Below, piece after piece: positions 1 through 8,483 of a stretch of DNA of 64,000 nt. Positions within the stretch are counted from its first letter, which is position 1. Each line of letters opens with the position of its first letter. Made by a program: the position numbers and the translations under genes. Source of the DNA: Flavivirga amylovorans (lineage in GTDB: Bacteria > Bacteroidota > Bacteroidia > Flavobacteriales > Flavobacteriaceae); assembly GCF_030540875.1 (NCBI RefSeq), contig NZ_JAUOEM010000003.1, positions 124,001-188,000 on the forward strand, in the 5' to 3' direction. A model generated the notes under the pieces. The model did not search any database. It was not told where the DNA came from and saw only the letters and a list, made by a program, of their open reading frames with translations.

Positions 1-1151
1 TTCATGATAAAATTTTCACACCATTAAGCATGAATGAATCTGGTTACGATAATCATGGTGAAATTTTAAAAAATAGGGCTACAGGTTACGAAAAAAGAGG
101 TGGTAAGTTTATAAATTCAAATTATTTAGACATGTCTATTCCATATGCTGCAGGCTCCATGTATTCAACTGTGGAAGATTTATATAAATGGGATCAAGCA
201 CTATATACCAATACGATATTGTCAAAAGAATACATGGATTTATATTTTAAACCTTATATCTCTGCTTTTGGAAACAGTCATTATGCCTATGGTTGGGGTG
301 TTGGCTATAATAAAATCGGTAAGTCTTCCGATAGTATATACACCATAGGTCATGGCGGTGGTATTAATGGATTTAATACCAATATTTCCAGAGCACCGTC
401 TGATAAATCTTTGGTTGTACTTTTAAATAATACAGGACGTGCACCACTTAATCAAATGACCAGAGCTATTAGGGGTATTATATATGGTAAGGATTATAAA
501 ATGCCTAAAAAATCGGTAGCCAATGAGGTATTAGCCGTTATAGAAAACAAAGGTGTTGATGCAGGAATTGCACATTATAATACCATAAAGGATTCTAAAG
601 ATTATGATTTAAGAGAAAATGAAATGAATGGCATTGGTTACCAACTTATGGGGTCTGGTAAGGTGGATGAAGCAGTAAAAGTGTTTAAGCTAAATGTTGA
701 GGCATTCCCAAAATCATCAAATGTTTATGATAGCTATGGAGAAGCACTTATGAATTCAGGAAAGAACGATTTGGCTATTGAGAATTATAAGAAATCTGTT
801 GAGATAAACCCTAATAATTTAGCAGGTATTGAGGCTTTAAAAAAATTAGGAGCAGATGTAAGCGATATAGAAAAAGAAGTCGTTGTACCGGATGATATTT
901 TGGAAACCTATGTAGGTAAGTTTGAACTCATGCCTAGTTTTATTATTACTATAACAAAAGAAGGCAGTCAATTAAAAGCACAGGCCACAGGACAAGCAAA
1001 ATTTGATATATTTCCTAAATCTGAAAATGTATTCTATTTAAAAGTGGTGAATGCACAATTGACTTTTAATAAGAATGAAGCTGATAAAGTAGATAGTGCA
1101 ACATTATTACAAAACGGACAAGAAGTAACTGGTAAACGTATTGAAGAATAA
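1..1151 (+). CDS. Serine hydrolase (beta-lactamase-related), C-terminal part, with TPR tail
   Basis: The reading frame is open to the left edge of the window, so the gene is cut at its 5' end; an ATG at 30 is internal. The visible part covers the end of a class C beta-lactamase/penicillin-binding-like domain. The motif GHGGGINGF, at about residue 108 counting from the ATG at 30, corresponds to the KTG-box region (HxG in class C relatives). It is followed by two tetratricopeptide-like repeats (about residues 200-275) and a beta-rich C-terminal extension. The catalytic SxxK serine would lie upstream of the window. Such proteins are usually periplasmic peptidases or esterases, and the substrate cannot be told. 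It ends in a convergent intergenic region facing the next gene. Confidence 0.8.
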   Translation, partial: HDKIFTPLSMNESGYDNHGEILKNRATGYEKRGGKFINSNYLDMSIPYAAGSMYSTVEDLYKWDQALYTNTILSKEYMDLYFKPYISAFGNSHYAYGWGVGYNKIGKSSDSIYTIGHGGGINGFNTNISRAPSDKSLVVLLNNTGRAPLNQMTRAIRGIIYGKDYKMPKKSVANEVLAVIENKGVDAGIAHYNTIKDSKDYDLRENEMNGIGYQLMGSGKVDEAVKVFKLNVEAFPKSSNVYDSYGEALMNSGKNDLAIENYKKSVEINPNNLAGIEALKKLGADVSDIEKEVVVPDDILETYVGKFELMPSFIITITKEGSQLKAQATGQAKFDIFPKSENVFYLKVVNAQLTFNKNEADKVDSATLLQNGQEVTGKRIEE

Positions 1152-1234
1152 TAATTATGTAAACTTAATTTATTATTTGTTGAGATTAGATAAACACTTT
1201 TCATGTATTACCTACTTACTAGAGCATACGTTTT

Positions 1235-1313
1235 TTGTCATTACTGTCTTTCAGCTTAGCCTGTTTTGGGCAGAGTCATAAGCTTTAATGATAAACTACA
1301 GCAGGAATGACAA
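1235..1313. repeat. Imperfect inverted repeat between convergent genes (REP-like)
   Basis: The arms TTGTCATTACTG (1235-1246) and CAGGAATGACAA (1302-1313) pair with one mismatch around a roughly 55-nt centre. The TTGTCATT end recurs at 20504 in another intergenic hairpin. It looks like a dispersed palindromic element placed between two converging genes, and could also act as a bidirectional terminator. Confidence 0.45.
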
Positions 1314-1314
1314 T

Positions 1315-1950
1315 TTAAACTAAATCATTTATAATATCTACATTAACTTCATGTACACCTTCAAAGGGGATGATGTTTACATGACTTCCAAATAATTCAA
1401 TGGCTCTTTTAGTTTCAAGTGCCATACGGTCTTTACTTAAAAAAGTATCATTAGTTCCATAGACTAGTGATACTTTAGCTTTTAAAAATTTTAAATCATC
1501 AACAATTAATTCTTTAGGAATACCTCCAGAATGTAGTATTAATTGATCGCATTGTAATTTTCTTTTAACTACATAACGTGCCGCAATACTCACACCTTGC
1601 GAATACCCAAAAACGATTAGTTTTTTATCTTTTGGAATATTTTCAGCTTCTAGAACAGCATCTAAATAGCTTAAGATATTCTTGGTCTCTGCTATTGTAT
1701 TTTCTTTAGTTAACCAACTAGCACCAACATGTTTAAACTTAGAACCTAAATAATATTTGCTACTTGCCTGCGGTGCGATAATATAATTCTCTTCAGCATT
1801 TATTTGTTTAAAATATTTTAAAAAATAACGGCTCAGATATCCCATACCATGGCATACCAGCCAAACATGTTTTGTTTTACTGCTTAATATATTTAAAGTA
1901 GAATACGTATTTGTTGTTTGATATGATATTTCTTTTTCGCTAGAATTCAT
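1315..1950 (-). CDS. Alpha/beta hydrolase (predicted esterase)
   Basis: This 211-residue protein has the alpha/beta-hydrolase layout. VCHGMG near residue 33 is the oxyanion-region loop. The nucleophile elbow GYSQG (about residues 118-122) supplies the serine. An acidic residue follows in YGTNDTF, and the histidine is in GVHEV close to the C terminus. The size and order match small carboxylesterase/phospholipase-like cytosolic hydrolases. No signal peptide is visible. It is divergent from the thioesterase-menF operon and they share a short intergenic region. The substrate is unknown. Confidence 0.8.
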   Translation of the reverse strand: MNSSEKEISYQTTNTYSTLNILSSKTKHVWLVCHGMGYLSRYFLKYFKQINAEENYIIAPQASSKYYLGSKFKHVGASWLTKENTIAETKNILSYLDAVLEAENIPKDKKLIVFGYSQGVSIAARYVVKRKLQCDQLILHSGGIPKELIVDDLKFLKAKVSLVYGTNDTFLSKDRMALETKRAIELFGSHVNIIPFEGVHEVNVDIINDLV

Positions 1951-1967
1951 TTGTTAAACTGGTTTTG

Positions 1968-1975
1968 TACTTTTG
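1968..1975 (+). promoter_or_regulatory. -7 box for the thioesterase-menF operon
   Basis: TACTTTTG matches the Bacteroidota -7 consensus TAnnTTTG and lies 26 nt before the ATG at 2002. A -33 TTTG exists at 1950, but its 14-nt spacer is short. The box lies inside the N-terminal extension implied by a TTG at 1951, which argues for the ATG at 2002. Confidence 0.5.
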
Positions 1976-2001
1976 TTTCGTCATTAAAAATAAATTATTA
2001 T

Positions 2002-2430
2002 ATGCAATTATCTAAGGAAAAAGTATTGGCTAAAGCTAATTCAGCTTGTAAAGATACTTTAATGGAAACCTTGAACATTGAAGTTGTAGATTTTGGCGAT
2101 AATTTTTTAGTGGCCAGGATGCCTGTGAATTCTAGGGTATATCAACCAGATGGAGTGTTACATGGTGGTGCTACAGCTGCTTTAGCGGAAAGTGTTGGCA
2201 GTTTTGCAACGCATATTTTTATAGATACAGAAAAATTCTTTGTACGTGGTATAGAAATTACAGCAAACCATTTAAAGAGTGTAAAAGAAGGGTTTGTTTA
2301 TGCAAAGGCTACCTTTTTACATAAAGGCAGAACTACACAATTATTAGACATACGAGTAACGGACGAAGCCGATAATTTAATATCAATTTGTAAATTGTCT
2401 ACTATAGCTTTACCAAAAAGAAATAGTTAA
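2002..2430 (+). CDS. PaaI-type hotdog thioesterase, probably DHNA-CoA thioesterase
   Basis: This 142-residue hotdog-fold acyl-CoA thioesterase contains the motif LHGGATAALAES (about residues 52-63), the family's catalytic and CoA-binding segment. A longer frame from a TTG at 1951 exists, but it would include the promoter, so the ATG at 2002 is preferred. The stop codon overlaps the menF start by one base (TAATG), which implies translational coupling. A PaaI-like thioesterase co-transcribed with menF and followed by menD fits hydrolysis of 1,4-dihydroxy-2-naphthoyl-CoA in menaquinone synthesis. The exact substrate is inferred from context. Confidence 0.8.
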   Translation: MQLSKEKVLAKANSACKDTLMETLNIEVVDFGDNFLVARMPVNSRVYQPDGVLHGGATAALAESVGSFATHIFIDTEKFFVRGIEITANHLKSVKEGFVYAKATFLHKGRTTQLLDIRVTDEADNLISICKLSTIALPKRNS

Positions 2431-3557
2431 TGGTGCTGGACTTTTTTAAACGTATTGAAACCCAATACAACAGTAAATCACCCTTTGTAGCTTACAGAAA
2501 GCCAAATGAGAAGAAGGTGAGTTCCTTATTGCAAGAAACAAACGATTTACATTTTACAAACGATTTTACGGAAAAAGGATTTGTTTTTTCTCCATTTGAT
2601 GATGCAGAAAAAACAGTTTTAATACCCTTTGGAGGCTCTGAATCTATTGAAGTAGATATAGATTTAGAAGATCATAGAGCGTTTATAAAAGAAAAAGAAT
2701 TCGATATAGTTAAAGCGGAAGCATTAAATGAAAAGCAACAACACATCAATCTAATTAAAAAAGGAATTGAAGCTATTTCTAATGGTGGATTTAAAAAAGT
2801 AGTGCTGTCCAGACAAGAATCGGTTAACATTTCAGAACCAAATCCAATAACTATTTTTAAAAACCTTTTACATACTTATAAATCTGCATTTGTGTATTGT
2901 TGGTATCATCCAAAGGTAGGACTGTGGCTAGGAGCAACACCAGAAACATTAATAAAGATTGAAGGGAGTAGATTTTCAATCATGGCATTGGCTGGTACAC
3001 AAGATTACCAAGGTACTTTAGATGTGGTTTGGCAGGATAAAGAAAAACAAGAACAACAATTCGTTACCGATTTTATAGTAGATAACTTAAAATCTTCAGT
3101 AGAGAATTTTAAAGTATCTGATGTAGAAACAGTAAAAGCTGGTAACTTACTACATTTAAGAACGATGATTTCTGCTCGGTTAAAATCGGAATCAAATTTA
3201 AAACAAGTCATTTCTCTGCTACACCCAACACCAGCCGTTTGTGGTCTGCCCAAGCTTGAAGCAAAAGCGTTTATTTTAAATAATGAAGACTATGACAGAG
3301 CTTTTTACACAGGGTTTTTAGGTGAGTTAAATATGGAAACTCAATTACAATCCAGGTCTGCAAAACGCAATATTGAAAATAGGGCTTATACCATCAATAA
3401 AAAAAGCACAAGACTTTATGTAAACTTAAGATGTATGCAATTAAAAAATGCCAAAGCGTTTATTTATGTTGGTGGAGGTATAACGAAACATTCTAACCCA
3501 GAAAGGGAATGGGAGGAAACTGTATCTAAAACTTTAGTAATTAAAAACGTTTTGTAG
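2430..3557 (+). CDS. menF: Isochorismate synthase MenF
   Basis: This 375-residue chorismate-binding enzyme converts chorismate to isochorismate, the entry step of menaquinone synthesis. Family signatures are LGATPETL in the middle, HPTPAVCGLPK, YTGFLGEL, and the C-terminal YVGGGITKHSNP segment that holds metal and chorismate ligands. The N-terminal part is divergent, as is normal for MenF/EntC proteins. The start overlaps the thioesterase stop and menD follows 47 nt later. The first position of the usual HPTPAVGG glycine pair is Cys here, a conservative variant. Confidence 0.92.
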   Translation: MVLDFFKRIETQYNSKSPFVAYRKPNEKKVSSLLQETNDLHFTNDFTEKGFVFSPFDDAEKTVLIPFGGSESIEVDIDLEDHRAFIKEKEFDIVKAEALNEKQQHINLIKKGIEAISNGGFKKVVLSRQESVNISEPNPITIFKNLLHTYKSAFVYCWYHPKVGLWLGATPETLIKIEGSRFSIMALAGTQDYQGTLDVVWQDKEKQEQQFVTDFIVDNLKSSVENFKVSDVETVKAGNLLHLRTMISARLKSESNLKQVISLLHPTPAVCGLPKLEAKAFILNNEDYDRAFYTGFLGELNMETQLQSRSAKRNIENRAYTINKKSTRLYVNLRCMQLKNAKAFIYVGGGITKHSNPEREWEETVSKTLVIKNVL

Positions 3558-3579
3558 TTAGGTATTTGGACCTATTTCT

Positions 3580-3587
3580 TATTTTTG
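3580..3587 (+). promoter_or_regulatory. Possible -7 box for menD
   Basis: TATTTTTG matches TAnnTTTG, 17 nt before the menD ATG. Candidate -33 TTTG elements at 3551 and 3565 are poorly spaced (25 and 11 nt), so menD may have its own promoter or may simply be read through from menF. Confidence 0.4.
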
Positions 3588-3604
3588 TACTAGATTATTA
3601 ATCC

Positions 3605-5362
3605 ATGATTTATCCAAAAATTCCATTGGCGCAAACTGTTGTACAGTTATGTAAAGCAAAAGGTGTCAAACATATTGTTATCTCTCCAGGTAGTAGAAAT
3701 GCACCATTGACCATTGGTTTTTCTAACGACGATTATTTTAAGTGTTATAGTATTGTAGACGAACGTTGTGCCGCTTTTTTTGCCTTAGGAATTGCTCAAC
3801 AATTACAAGAACCAGCGGTAGTAGTTTGTACGTCTGGTAGTGCATTGTTGAATTATTACCCTGCCGTTGCCGAAGCTTTTTATAGTGATATTCCTTTAAT
3901 TGTATTATCGGCAGACAGACCAAAGCATTTAATAGGTATTGGCGATGGACAAACCATTAATCAGAAAAATGTGTTTGAAAACCATGTACTGTATTCTTCA
4001 AATTTAAAACTCGATTTAAAAGAGAAAGATACTCATGGAGTAGAAGAGGAGCTGCCTATTTTTAAAAACATGGAGAATAAGGTTGAAACGTTACTAGGAT
4101 TAAAGAAAACCATTCAGCAGTATAATGAAGAAGAGATTGATAAGGCCATAAATATGACACTTCTTGAAAATGGTCCTGTACATATTAACGTTCCGTTTGA
4201 TGAACCATTATATGATATGGTTGAGGAGTTATATGTAAAACCAAAGTCAACAAATCCTGAAAATAAGCCGTTACAAATTGATGATTATATTTTAGGAGAT
4301 TGTATAAAAAATTGGAATGCAGCCTCAAAAAAAATGGTACTTGTGGGGGTTAATCAGCCCAATCAAATAGAGCAACGCTGGTTAGACACTTTAGCAGCAG
4401 ACGAAAGTGTTATTGTATTTACGGAAACCACATCCAATTTACATCACGATACATTTTTTCCAAGCATCGATAAGCTAATAGCTCCTTTAACAGGTGACCA
4501 TTTTAAAAAATTACAACCAGATATTTTACTCACATTTGGAGGCTTGATCGTTTCAAAAAAAGTAAAAGCATTTTTAAGAGCATATAAGCCCCAACAACAT
4601 TGGCACATAGATGAAAAGAAAGCAAATGACACATTTTTTAGTTTGAATAATTTTGTGAAAACAACACCAAATTATTTCTTTTCTAAATTTTTACCTCAAA
4701 CAAGATTGGTTACAAGTAATTACAAGTCATATTGGAGTCATTTGAAAGCGTTGAGACTCGTTAAGCATAATGATTATTTAAACAGCATAGATTTTAGCGA
4801 TTTAAAAGCTTTTGATACCATATTGAGAGCAATACCAAACGATACCTGTTTGCAGTTAGGAAACAGTTCTACAGTGCGCTACGCACAATTATTCGACTTA
4901 AATAAAACATTAAGGGTATTTTGTAATCGCGGTACTAGCGGTATTGACGGCTGTACAGCTACAGCTATTGGCTGTGCTGTGGTAAACAATAAGCAAACTA
5001 CTTTAATAACTGGTGATTTAAGCTTTATTTACGATAGTAATGCCTTGTGGAATAATTACATTCCTAATAATTTTAGAATCATTGTTATTAATAATCAAGG
5101 AGGTGGTATTTTTAGAATTCTTCCTGGTCATAAAAACACTGAAAATTTTGATACTTATTTTGAAACAAACCATCAATTAACAGCAGAACATTTGTGTAAT
5201 ATGTATGGATTTAACTATGAATCTGTTTCATCTGAAACAGCCTTGAAAGCATCATTAAAATCATTTTATTCAGATGGAGATCACCCTAAATTATTAGAAA
5301 TTTTTACACCAAAAAACCTTAATGATGAGGTACTTCTAAATTACTTCAAGTTTATTGGCTAA
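3605..5362 (+). CDS. menD: 2-succinyl-5-enolpyruvyl-6-hydroxy-3-cyclohexene-1-carboxylate synthase MenD
   Basis: This thiamine-diphosphate enzyme joins isochorismate and 2-oxoglutarate in menaquinone synthesis. At 585 residues it has full family length. The N-terminal SPGSRNAPL motif is diagnostic of MenD, and the early E of the VDERCAAFFALG segment matches the ThDP-activating region. The C-terminal GDLSFIYDSNALWNN segment is the ThDP/Mg-binding GD...N motif. It follows menF on the same strand, so the thioesterase, menF and menD form a partial menaquinone cluster. The remaining men genes are not in this window. Confidence 0.95.
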   Translation: MIYPKIPLAQTVVQLCKAKGVKHIVISPGSRNAPLTIGFSNDDYFKCYSIVDERCAAFFALGIAQQLQEPAVVVCTSGSALLNYYPAVAEAFYSDIPLIVLSADRPKHLIGIGDGQTINQKNVFENHVLYSSNLKLDLKEKDTHGVEEELPIFKNMENKVETLLGLKKTIQQYNEEEIDKAINMTLLENGPVHINVPFDEPLYDMVEELYVKPKSTNPENKPLQIDDYILGDCIKNWNAASKKMVLVGVNQPNQIEQRWLDTLAADESVIVFTETTSNLHHDTFFPSIDKLIAPLTGDHFKKLQPDILLTFGGLIVSKKVKAFLRAYKPQQHWHIDEKKANDTFFSLNNFVKTTPNYFFSKFLPQTRLVTSNYKSYWSHLKALRLVKHNDYLNSIDFSDLKAFDTILRAIPNDTCLQLGNSSTVRYAQLFDLNKTLRVFCNRGTSGIDGCTATAIGCAVVNNKQTTLITGDLSFIYDSNALWNNYIPNNFRIIVINNQGGGIFRILPGHKNTENFDTYFETNHQLTAEHLCNMYGFNYESVSSETALKASLKSFYSDGDHPKLLEIFTPKNLNDEVLLNYFKFIG

Positions 5363-5464
5363 AACAATATGTAACTTTTTCTTACTTTTTGTCTTTAAAA
5401 ATTGGTTACCTTTAAAACAGTTATTAAGACAAGTATTTTACAAACACATTAAAAACACATTATT

Positions 5465-5803
5465 ATGAGTAAAAGAGATGAACTTATTGCAAAGTATGCT
5501 GCAGATTTAAAAGACAAATGCGGTGTTAATGCAGACATGGATTTATTAACCAAAGTGGCTATTGGATGTGGTCCATCAATTTACAATGCTGATTCTTCAA
5601 CCGTTTCTGGTTCGGACGAATCTGAATTAGCTACAGTAAAGAATAATTTTTTAATTAAAAAATTAGGGTTAAATGATAGTGCTGATTTAGATAAAGGTAT
5701 TACAATTGTGATGGATAAGTATGGTCAATCTAATCGTAATAAGTATAGAGTCGTCGTGTATTATTTATTAACGAAGCATTTTAAAAAAGAATCTGTTTAT
5801 TAA
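5465..5803 (+). CDS. DUF2853 family protein
   Basis: This small acidic cytosolic protein of 112 residues resembles the DUF2853 family: an N-terminal MSKRDELIAKYAADL helix, a central GPSIYNADSSTVSGSD segment, and a C-terminal basic YYLLTKHF helix. The family has no established function. It stands alone, about 100 nt after menD, and is closed by a strong terminator. No signal peptide or membrane segment is seen. Confidence 0.8.
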   Translation: MSKRDELIAKYAADLKDKCGVNADMDLLTKVAIGCGPSIYNADSSTVSGSDESELATVKNNFLIKKLGLNDSADLDKGITIVMDKYGQSNRNKYRVVVYYLLTKHFKKESVY

Positions 5804-5829
5804 TAGGTCTTCTCTTATATAGAAATAAT

Positions 5830-5862
5830 GAGCGCTACTATTTTTTTGTAGCGCTTTTTTTT
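5830..5862 (+). terminator. Intrinsic terminator after the DUF2853 gene
   Basis: A perfect 8-bp stem AGCGCTAC/GTAGCGCT (5831-5838 and 5848-5855) has a 9-nt T-rich loop and is followed by a run of T. Confidence 0.88.
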
Positions 5863-5933
5863 ACTCATAACCTTGAGCTTATTTTATTTATAAATCGTTT
5901 AGATTCAAATAAAAATACTCAGCCTAATATTAT

Positions 5934-5941
5934 TACCTTTG
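5934..5941 (+). promoter_or_regulatory. -7 box directly before the CvfB-like gene
   Basis: TACCTTTG matches TAnnTTTG exactly and ends only 4 nt before the ATG at 5946. The transcript should start at or within a few bases of the start codon. No convincing -33 element was found. Confidence 0.6.
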
Positions 5942-5945
5942 TCGC

Positions 5946-6776
5946 ATGATACATTTAGGACAGATAAATACATTAGAAATACTTCGTGAAACAGATCATG
6001 GTGTGTATTTAATTGATGATGAAGACAATGAAGTGTTATTACCAAATAGGTATGTACCAGATACGTTTAAAATTTGGGAGAAATTAGAGGTTTTTGTGTA
6101 TTTGGATAACGAAGAACGCCCTGTTGCTTCTACGGATATGCCCTATATTAAGCGCGATGATTTTGCTTTATTGCGTTGTAATCAAGTAACTGATTATGGA
6201 GCGTTTTTAGATTGGGGGCTAGTTAAAGAATTGTTTTGCCCGTTTAAAGAACAAGCTTTTAAAATGAAACCCGGAGGTTGGTACTTGGTGCATTGTTATT
6301 TGGACGAAAAAACAGATAGGTTAGTAGCTTCTAGTAAAACAAATCGTTTTTTAGATAATAAAGAACTGACTGTAAAGGTGTTTGATGAAGTTGATTTAAT
6401 TGTATCGCATCCATCGGATATAGGAATGAATGTTATAGTAAATAAAACACATGCTGGTTTAATTTATAAAGATGCCATTTTTTCAGACCTTAGTGTTGGT
6501 GATAAATTAAAAGGTATCGTTAAGAAAATCCGCCCAGGGAATAAGTTAGATATTACTTTAGGACAAATAGGGTATAGGAATATCGAGCCTAATGCAGAAC
6601 GTATTATGCATGAACTTCATGATAATAGTGGATATTTAAAACTTACAGACAAATCTAGTCCAGAAGTTATTAAAGAAACATTGCAAATGAGTAAGAAAAA
6701 TTTCAAAAAGGCAGTAGGTACGTTATATAAGCAACGCCAAATCGAAATAAAACCTGATGGTATTTATTTAGTTTAA
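5946..6776 (+). CDS. CvfB-like S1 RNA-binding protein
   Basis: This 276-residue protein has the CvfB/YitL layout: several tandem S1-like OB folds followed by a C-terminal winged helix. The first S1-like unit holds LPNRYVP (about residues 31-37). A second has VTDYGAFLDWG (about 81-91), the classical S1 strand motif, and a third has GDKLKGIVKKIRPGNKLDITL (about 187-207). The C-terminal KKNFKKAVGTLYKQRQIEI segment fits the winged helix. Family members are RNA-binding regulators. The gene is almost leaderless and overlaps the 3' end of the convergent gene by 9 nt. Confidence 0.85.
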   Translation: MIHLGQINTLEILRETDHGVYLIDDEDNEVLLPNRYVPDTFKIWEKLEVFVYLDNEERPVASTDMPYIKRDDFALLRCNQVTDYGAFLDWGLVKELFCPFKEQAFKMKPGGWYLVHCYLDEKTDRLVASSKTNRFLDNKELTVKVFDEVDLIVSHPSDIGMNVIVNKTHAGLIYKDAIFSDLSVGDKLKGIVKKIRPGNKLDITLGQIGYRNIEPNAERIMHELHDNSGYLKLTDKSSPEVIKETLQMSKKNFKKAVGTLYKQRQIEIKPDGIYLV

Positions 6777-7196
6777 TGTGTGCATAAGTTGCTGTTTTAC
6801 TTTATTGTAAACACTATCAATAGCTTCATATAAATTATCATAATCAATGTTATCAGAAAGACAGAAATTGTTTTCAATTTTTGCATTCATTTTACTTGCT
6901 GGATTATGCCCTACAACTCCATAAGCACATAAGTTCTTTGCTTGATTTCTAAATAAATCAGCATCCATTAGCTTTACAGAATATGAGTATATTCTATTAG
7001 CAATAACACCAAATGGTCTTGAATTTCCAAAATATGATTTAAACTCATCAAAAAAACCAATGGAGTTATTAATATCAATATCGACCCCTTCATTAAATTC
7101 AATTACAGCGATATGGTTGAAAAAAAAGATGGTTCCTAGTTCTTTTTTTTTAGTTTTTATAATATGGTTAGAAATTTCAGACTCAATTATTTTCAT
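6768..7196 (-). CDS. Conserved small protein of unknown function, paralog A
   Basis: This 142-residue protein is not assigned to a named family. It aligns without gaps to the gene at 7691-8119, with roughly two thirds of residues identical by eye. Shared blocks are IFFF.HIAVIEFNEGV, SRPFGVIANRI.SYSVKL, and VVGHN.ASKMNA.IEN.FC. The alternating strand and helix pattern resembles STAS/SpoIIAA-like single-domain proteins, but no diagnostic motif was found. No signal peptide or membrane segment is visible. It has its own upstream -7 box and its tail overlaps the convergent CvfB-like gene by 9 nt. Confidence 0.75.
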   Translation of the reverse strand: MKIIESEISNHIIKTKKKELGTIFFFNHIAVIEFNEGVDIDINNSIGFFDEFKSYFGNSRPFGVIANRIYSYSVKLMDADLFRNQAKNLCAYGVVGHNPASKMNAKIENNFCLSDNIDYDNLYEAIDSVYNKVKQQLMHTLN

Positions 7197-7690
7197 ATCC
7201 TTTAATTTATTATATCCTTCTTTTTTAATTTTAATTATTCAAATTGAAGTTATAATGATTTGATTATTAATAAATAACCTTTTATGCGTGCTGAATTTTT
7301 TCAGCTTGCAAATATACAATGCTTGCATAATATATTTACATCTGTTTAATATTATTATGTAAATTTTATTCCTAGATTAAATAAGTTAACTATTCTGTAA
7401 GTGGTTGACTATGTTATTGTTAATAGTTTAATTAATTGAGAAAAGTTTTGAATATTATCTATTATGTTATTAGTGAAATAGTATGGAAGCAAACATTAAA
7501 CTTGGTCTAAAAGTACTTTTTTACATTAAGCTTGAAGATTACAATACTTTTTCAATTTGCTAAAAAATTGCTGTTTTCAGCTCTGTTTTATCTTTTTTTC
7601 CTTCCGTAGCTCTACTATGCAACTCAAAAAAGTCTTCAACATAGGCAAAAACTTCTAATTTTCGTTTAAATCCAAAAAGTCTAAATGAGT
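7197..7690. other. Intergenic region between the two paralogs
   Basis: This region holds the minus-strand -7 box of paralog A and, at 7560-7712, a start-less coding-like stretch on the minus strand, both listed separately. The rest is AT-rich with no other recognisable element. Confidence 0.6.
7309..7316 (-). promoter_or_regulatory. -7 box for paralog A
   Basis: Minus-strand TATATTTG is an exact TAnnTTTG match. It leaves a leader of about 105 nt before the start codon at 7196. The -33 element is unclear. Confidence 0.5.
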
Positions 7691-7712
7691 TCAGTGTAAA
7701 GAAAGCAGAATG
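7560..7712 (-). pseudogene. Start-less coding-like remnant
   Basis: The minus strand is open for about 50 codons ending in TAG, with protein-like composition (FGFKRKLEVFAYVEDFFELH near the middle). No ATG, GTG or TTG start lies between the upstream in-frame stop and this segment, and it runs into the 3' end of paralog B in another frame. It looks like the tail of a decayed gene. The parent family is not recognised. Confidence 0.25.
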
Positions 7713-8119
7713 TCATTTTTTACCTTACTGTAAATACTGTTCATGGCTTCATGAATGGTATTGTAATTGATTTTATTCCTATCACAGAACCTATTCTCAA
7801 TTTCAGCATTCATTTTACTGGCATTATTATGACCAACTACCGCATAATAACATAAGTTACTAATCTTTTTCCTAAATAAATCTGCATCCATTAGCTTTAC
7901 AGAATAAGAGTTTATTCTATTAGCTATGACTCCAAATGGTCTGGAGTGACCATAATAGCTTATTAGCTCATCAAAAAATTCAGATGAATTATTTATATCA
8001 ATATGTACACCTTCGTTAAATTCTATAACAGCTATGTGTTTAAAAAAGAAGATGTTTCCTAATTCTTTTTGTACAGATTCAACAATGTGAGTTGAGAAGT
8101 CAGATTCGGCAATTTTCAT
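7691..8119 (-). CDS. Conserved small protein of unknown function, paralog B
   Basis: This 142-residue tandem duplicate of the gene at 6768-7196 has the same length and an ungapped alignment. Conserved are the IFFFKHIAVIEFNEGVHIDI block, the SRPFGVIANRINSYSVKL block, and the C-terminal VVGHNNASKMNAEIENRFC block with its cysteine. The N and C termini are the most divergent parts. It is transcribed in the same direction as paralog A but separated by almost 500 nt, so the two are probably independent transcripts. Function is unknown. A STAS/SEC14-like fold is possible but unproven. Confidence 0.72.
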   Translation of the reverse strand: MKIAESDFSTHIVESVQKELGNIFFFKHIAVIEFNEGVHIDINNSSEFFDELISYYGHSRPFGVIANRINSYSVKLMDADLFRKKISNLCYYAVVGHNNASKMNAEIENRFCDRNKINYNTIHEAMNSIYSKVKNDILLSLH

Positions 8120-8483
8120 ATGCTATTATATCTTCTTTTTTTAGGGTTGAGAGTATGGAAGTTATAATTTCTGTTAATTTATATCAGAAGACTATAAAAT
8201 GACAGAACGTAAATATACTATGAGCGAATATTATAGTCAAGATTAAATACAAGCCAATCATATTATTATGAATAATTCTTTATTTTTTGTTTTGCATTAT
8301 TTAATTGTTAAGATTTTGTTTAAAATGTTAATAAATGTTTATCTTTTCTTGTTTTATTATTCTGTATTTAAGAATCAAGAATTAATTCTATTCTTTTGTT
8401 ATGTGAAAATTCTTAATCAATAACGCGCGTTTTGTGGTTTAACTTATAGGCATTAAGATTATCAAATTTAGTATTTTTGCAAA
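8120..8483. other. Divergent intergenic region upstream of mnmE and paralog B
   Basis: This region contains the mnmE -7 box and a perfect 12-bp palindrome AGAATTAATTCT (8378-8389), flanked by AAGAAT (8370-8375) and ATTCTT (8390-8395), which extend it as an interrupted hairpin. A weak minus-strand near-match to a -7 box (TATATTTA, 8208-8215) may serve paralog B. Confidence 0.5.
8472..8479 (+). promoter_or_regulatory. -7 box directly before mnmE
   Basis: TATTTTTG fits TAnnTTTG and lies only 4 nt before the mnmE ATG at 8484, so the transcript is predicted to be leaderless or nearly so. Confidence 0.6.

Noticed and set aside
1951-2001. TTG-initiated N-terminal extension of the thioesterase
   Set aside because: It overlaps a -7 box (1968-1975) and the family start fits the ATG at 2002.
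7060-7263. Plus-strand open frame over paralog A
   Set aside because: It is an antisense shadow of a well-supported minus-strand gene, with no family resemblance.
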